From assembly GCF_001717955.1 (NCBI RefSeq), contig NZ_CP014168.1, positions 1,836,001 to 1,900,000 on the forward strand: a stretch of 64,000 nucleotides of DNA, given 5' to 3'. The notes below the pieces were generated by a model that did no database searches, was not told the DNA's origin, and worked only from the letters and a program-made list of their open reading frames with translations. The DNA is from Sphingomonas panacis (lineage in GTDB: Bacteria > Pseudomonadota > Alphaproteobacteria > Sphingomonadales > Sphingomonadaceae). Shown one piece after another: positions 63,389 through 64,000 of this stretch; the first letter of the stretch is position 1, and every line of letters starts with the position of its first letter. Position numbers and translations under genes: made by a program.

Positions 63389-64000
63389 ATGAAGAAGATT
63401 TATACCGTTCGTCCCGGCGATACTCTCGGCAGCATCGCGCGCGGTTTGAACATACGTGTCAACGACTTGCTTGGCTTGAACCCGCAGATCACCAATCCCA
63501 ACCTCATCCGCTCGGGCCAACAGATCGTTCTTCCCGACGGCAGCGACCGGAGCGCGCTGTTGGTCGGCGCCGCGACCGAAACCGCCGGCGAGGGCGATCC
63601 GCTGTGGCTTTCGCTCGCCTTGCGGGAGGAGGATGCCGGCGTCGCCGAGTTCAATCCCGGCAGCAATCCCCGCATCGTCGAATATCTCGCGACCTGCAAA
63701 GGCTTGAGCGCGGCGCAACGCAGCGACGACAACACCGCCTGGTGCTCGGCCTTCGTCAACTGGTGCATGGTCAACGCGGGCAAGAAAGGCACCGATTCGG
63801 CCTGGGCGCTCGACTGGCGGGGCTGGGGCGTCGAAGACTCGTCGCCCGGGCGCGGCAGCGTCGTGGTGTGGGAGCGGATCGTGGGCGGCAAGGTGCTCGG
63901 CCACGTCTCGTACCTGCTCGACGATCAGGGCGCGAAATTGCTCGTGCTGGGCGGCAACCAGTCGAACCGCGTGCATCGCGCGGCTTACCCGAGGAACGGC
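63389..64000 (+). CDS. LysM-domain protein with TIGR02594/CHAP-like domain (partial)
   Basis: 204 residues before the window ends. LysM domain (MKKIYTVRPGDTLGSIARGL...LNPQITNPNLIRSGQQIVLP, 1-50) and, from about 90, a TIGR02594-type NlpC/P60-CHAP-like domain with the Cys in DDNTAWCSAFVNWCMV and the His in KVLGHVSYLLDD. This family cleaves or binds peptidoglycan; some members are phage or secretion-associated. No signal peptide is visible. AGGGG precedes the ATG at 63389; alternative ATGs at 63365 and 63368 follow GGAAGGA closely. Confidence 0.8.
   Translation, partial: MKKIYTVRPGDTLGSIARGLNIRVNDLLGLNPQITNPNLIRSGQQIVLPDGSDRSALLVGAATETAGEGDPLWLSLALREEDAGVAEFNPGSNPRIVEYLATCKGLSAAQRSDDNTAWCSAFVNWCMVNAGKKGTDSAWALDWRGWGVEDSSPGRGSVVVWERIVGGKVLGHVSYLLDDQGAKLLVLGGNQSNRVHRAAYPRNG

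Overview
The window is a high-GC chromosomal segment that looks like a sphingomonad (Alphaproteobacteria, Sphingomonas or a close relative). The support is a TIGR01782-type TonB-dependent receptor, an arsRCBH operon, GGAAC-N16-CGTT promoters of the alphaproteobacterial general stress sigma factor EcfG, tightly overlapping operons, and many hairpin-forming dispersed repeats. The organism call is inference from gene content; no rRNA or tRNA gene was seen. Both ends cut genes: an M1 peptidase at the left and a LysM/TIGR02594 protein at the right.

Layout. 0-8.7 kb: partial M1 peptidase, acyltransferase-3, small lipoprotein, YaiI plus an NTF2-like protein, ABC-F ATPase, a 50-aa gene behind an EcfG promoter, a two-component pair and a penta-EF-hand protein. 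8.8-11.6 kb: arsR-arsC-arsB-arsH with a promoter/operator over the arsR start. 11.6-15.5 kb: gene-poor, with remnants, a frameshifted gene, repeats and a few small proteins. 15.5-22.5 kb: MFS and TauE/SafE transporters, two tiny genes (one behind a second EcfG promoter), and a surface acylation operon MBOAT-SGNH-VOC.

22.5-35.5 kb looks like a phosphonate/phospholipid head-group scavenging region. It has a LysR regulator, a FAD amine oxidase, phosphonoacetaldehyde hydrolase (phnX), a DUF5690-like transporter, a GntR/UTRA regulator, a TonB receptor, a PhnZ-like HD diiron protein, a phosphocholine-type phospholipase C and a dipeptidase. Two matching GntR/HutC-type operators, before the receptor and between the HD protein and the phospholipase, suggest one regulon.

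35.7-46.1 kb is a compact chemosensory operon: a soluble receptor with two signalling tips, a protein of three fused CheW domains, CheB, CheR, CheA, a STAS protein, CheY, CheC and a hybrid kinase. No flagellar or pilus genes are nearby. 46.3-50.5 kb is otsB-GH15-otsA (trehalose) plus a 55-aa membrane protein.

50.7-64 kb is mostly core metabolism: LplT-like MFS, pgsA-moaD-moaE, a fasciclin protein, oxyR-ahpF-ahpC, queE-queC, a DUF3617-like exported protein, hslO, argF and argD. The argD leader carries an intrinsic terminator. Dispersed hairpin repeats abut yaiI and oxyR, both of which lack any ordinary start codon and seem to begin with CTG.
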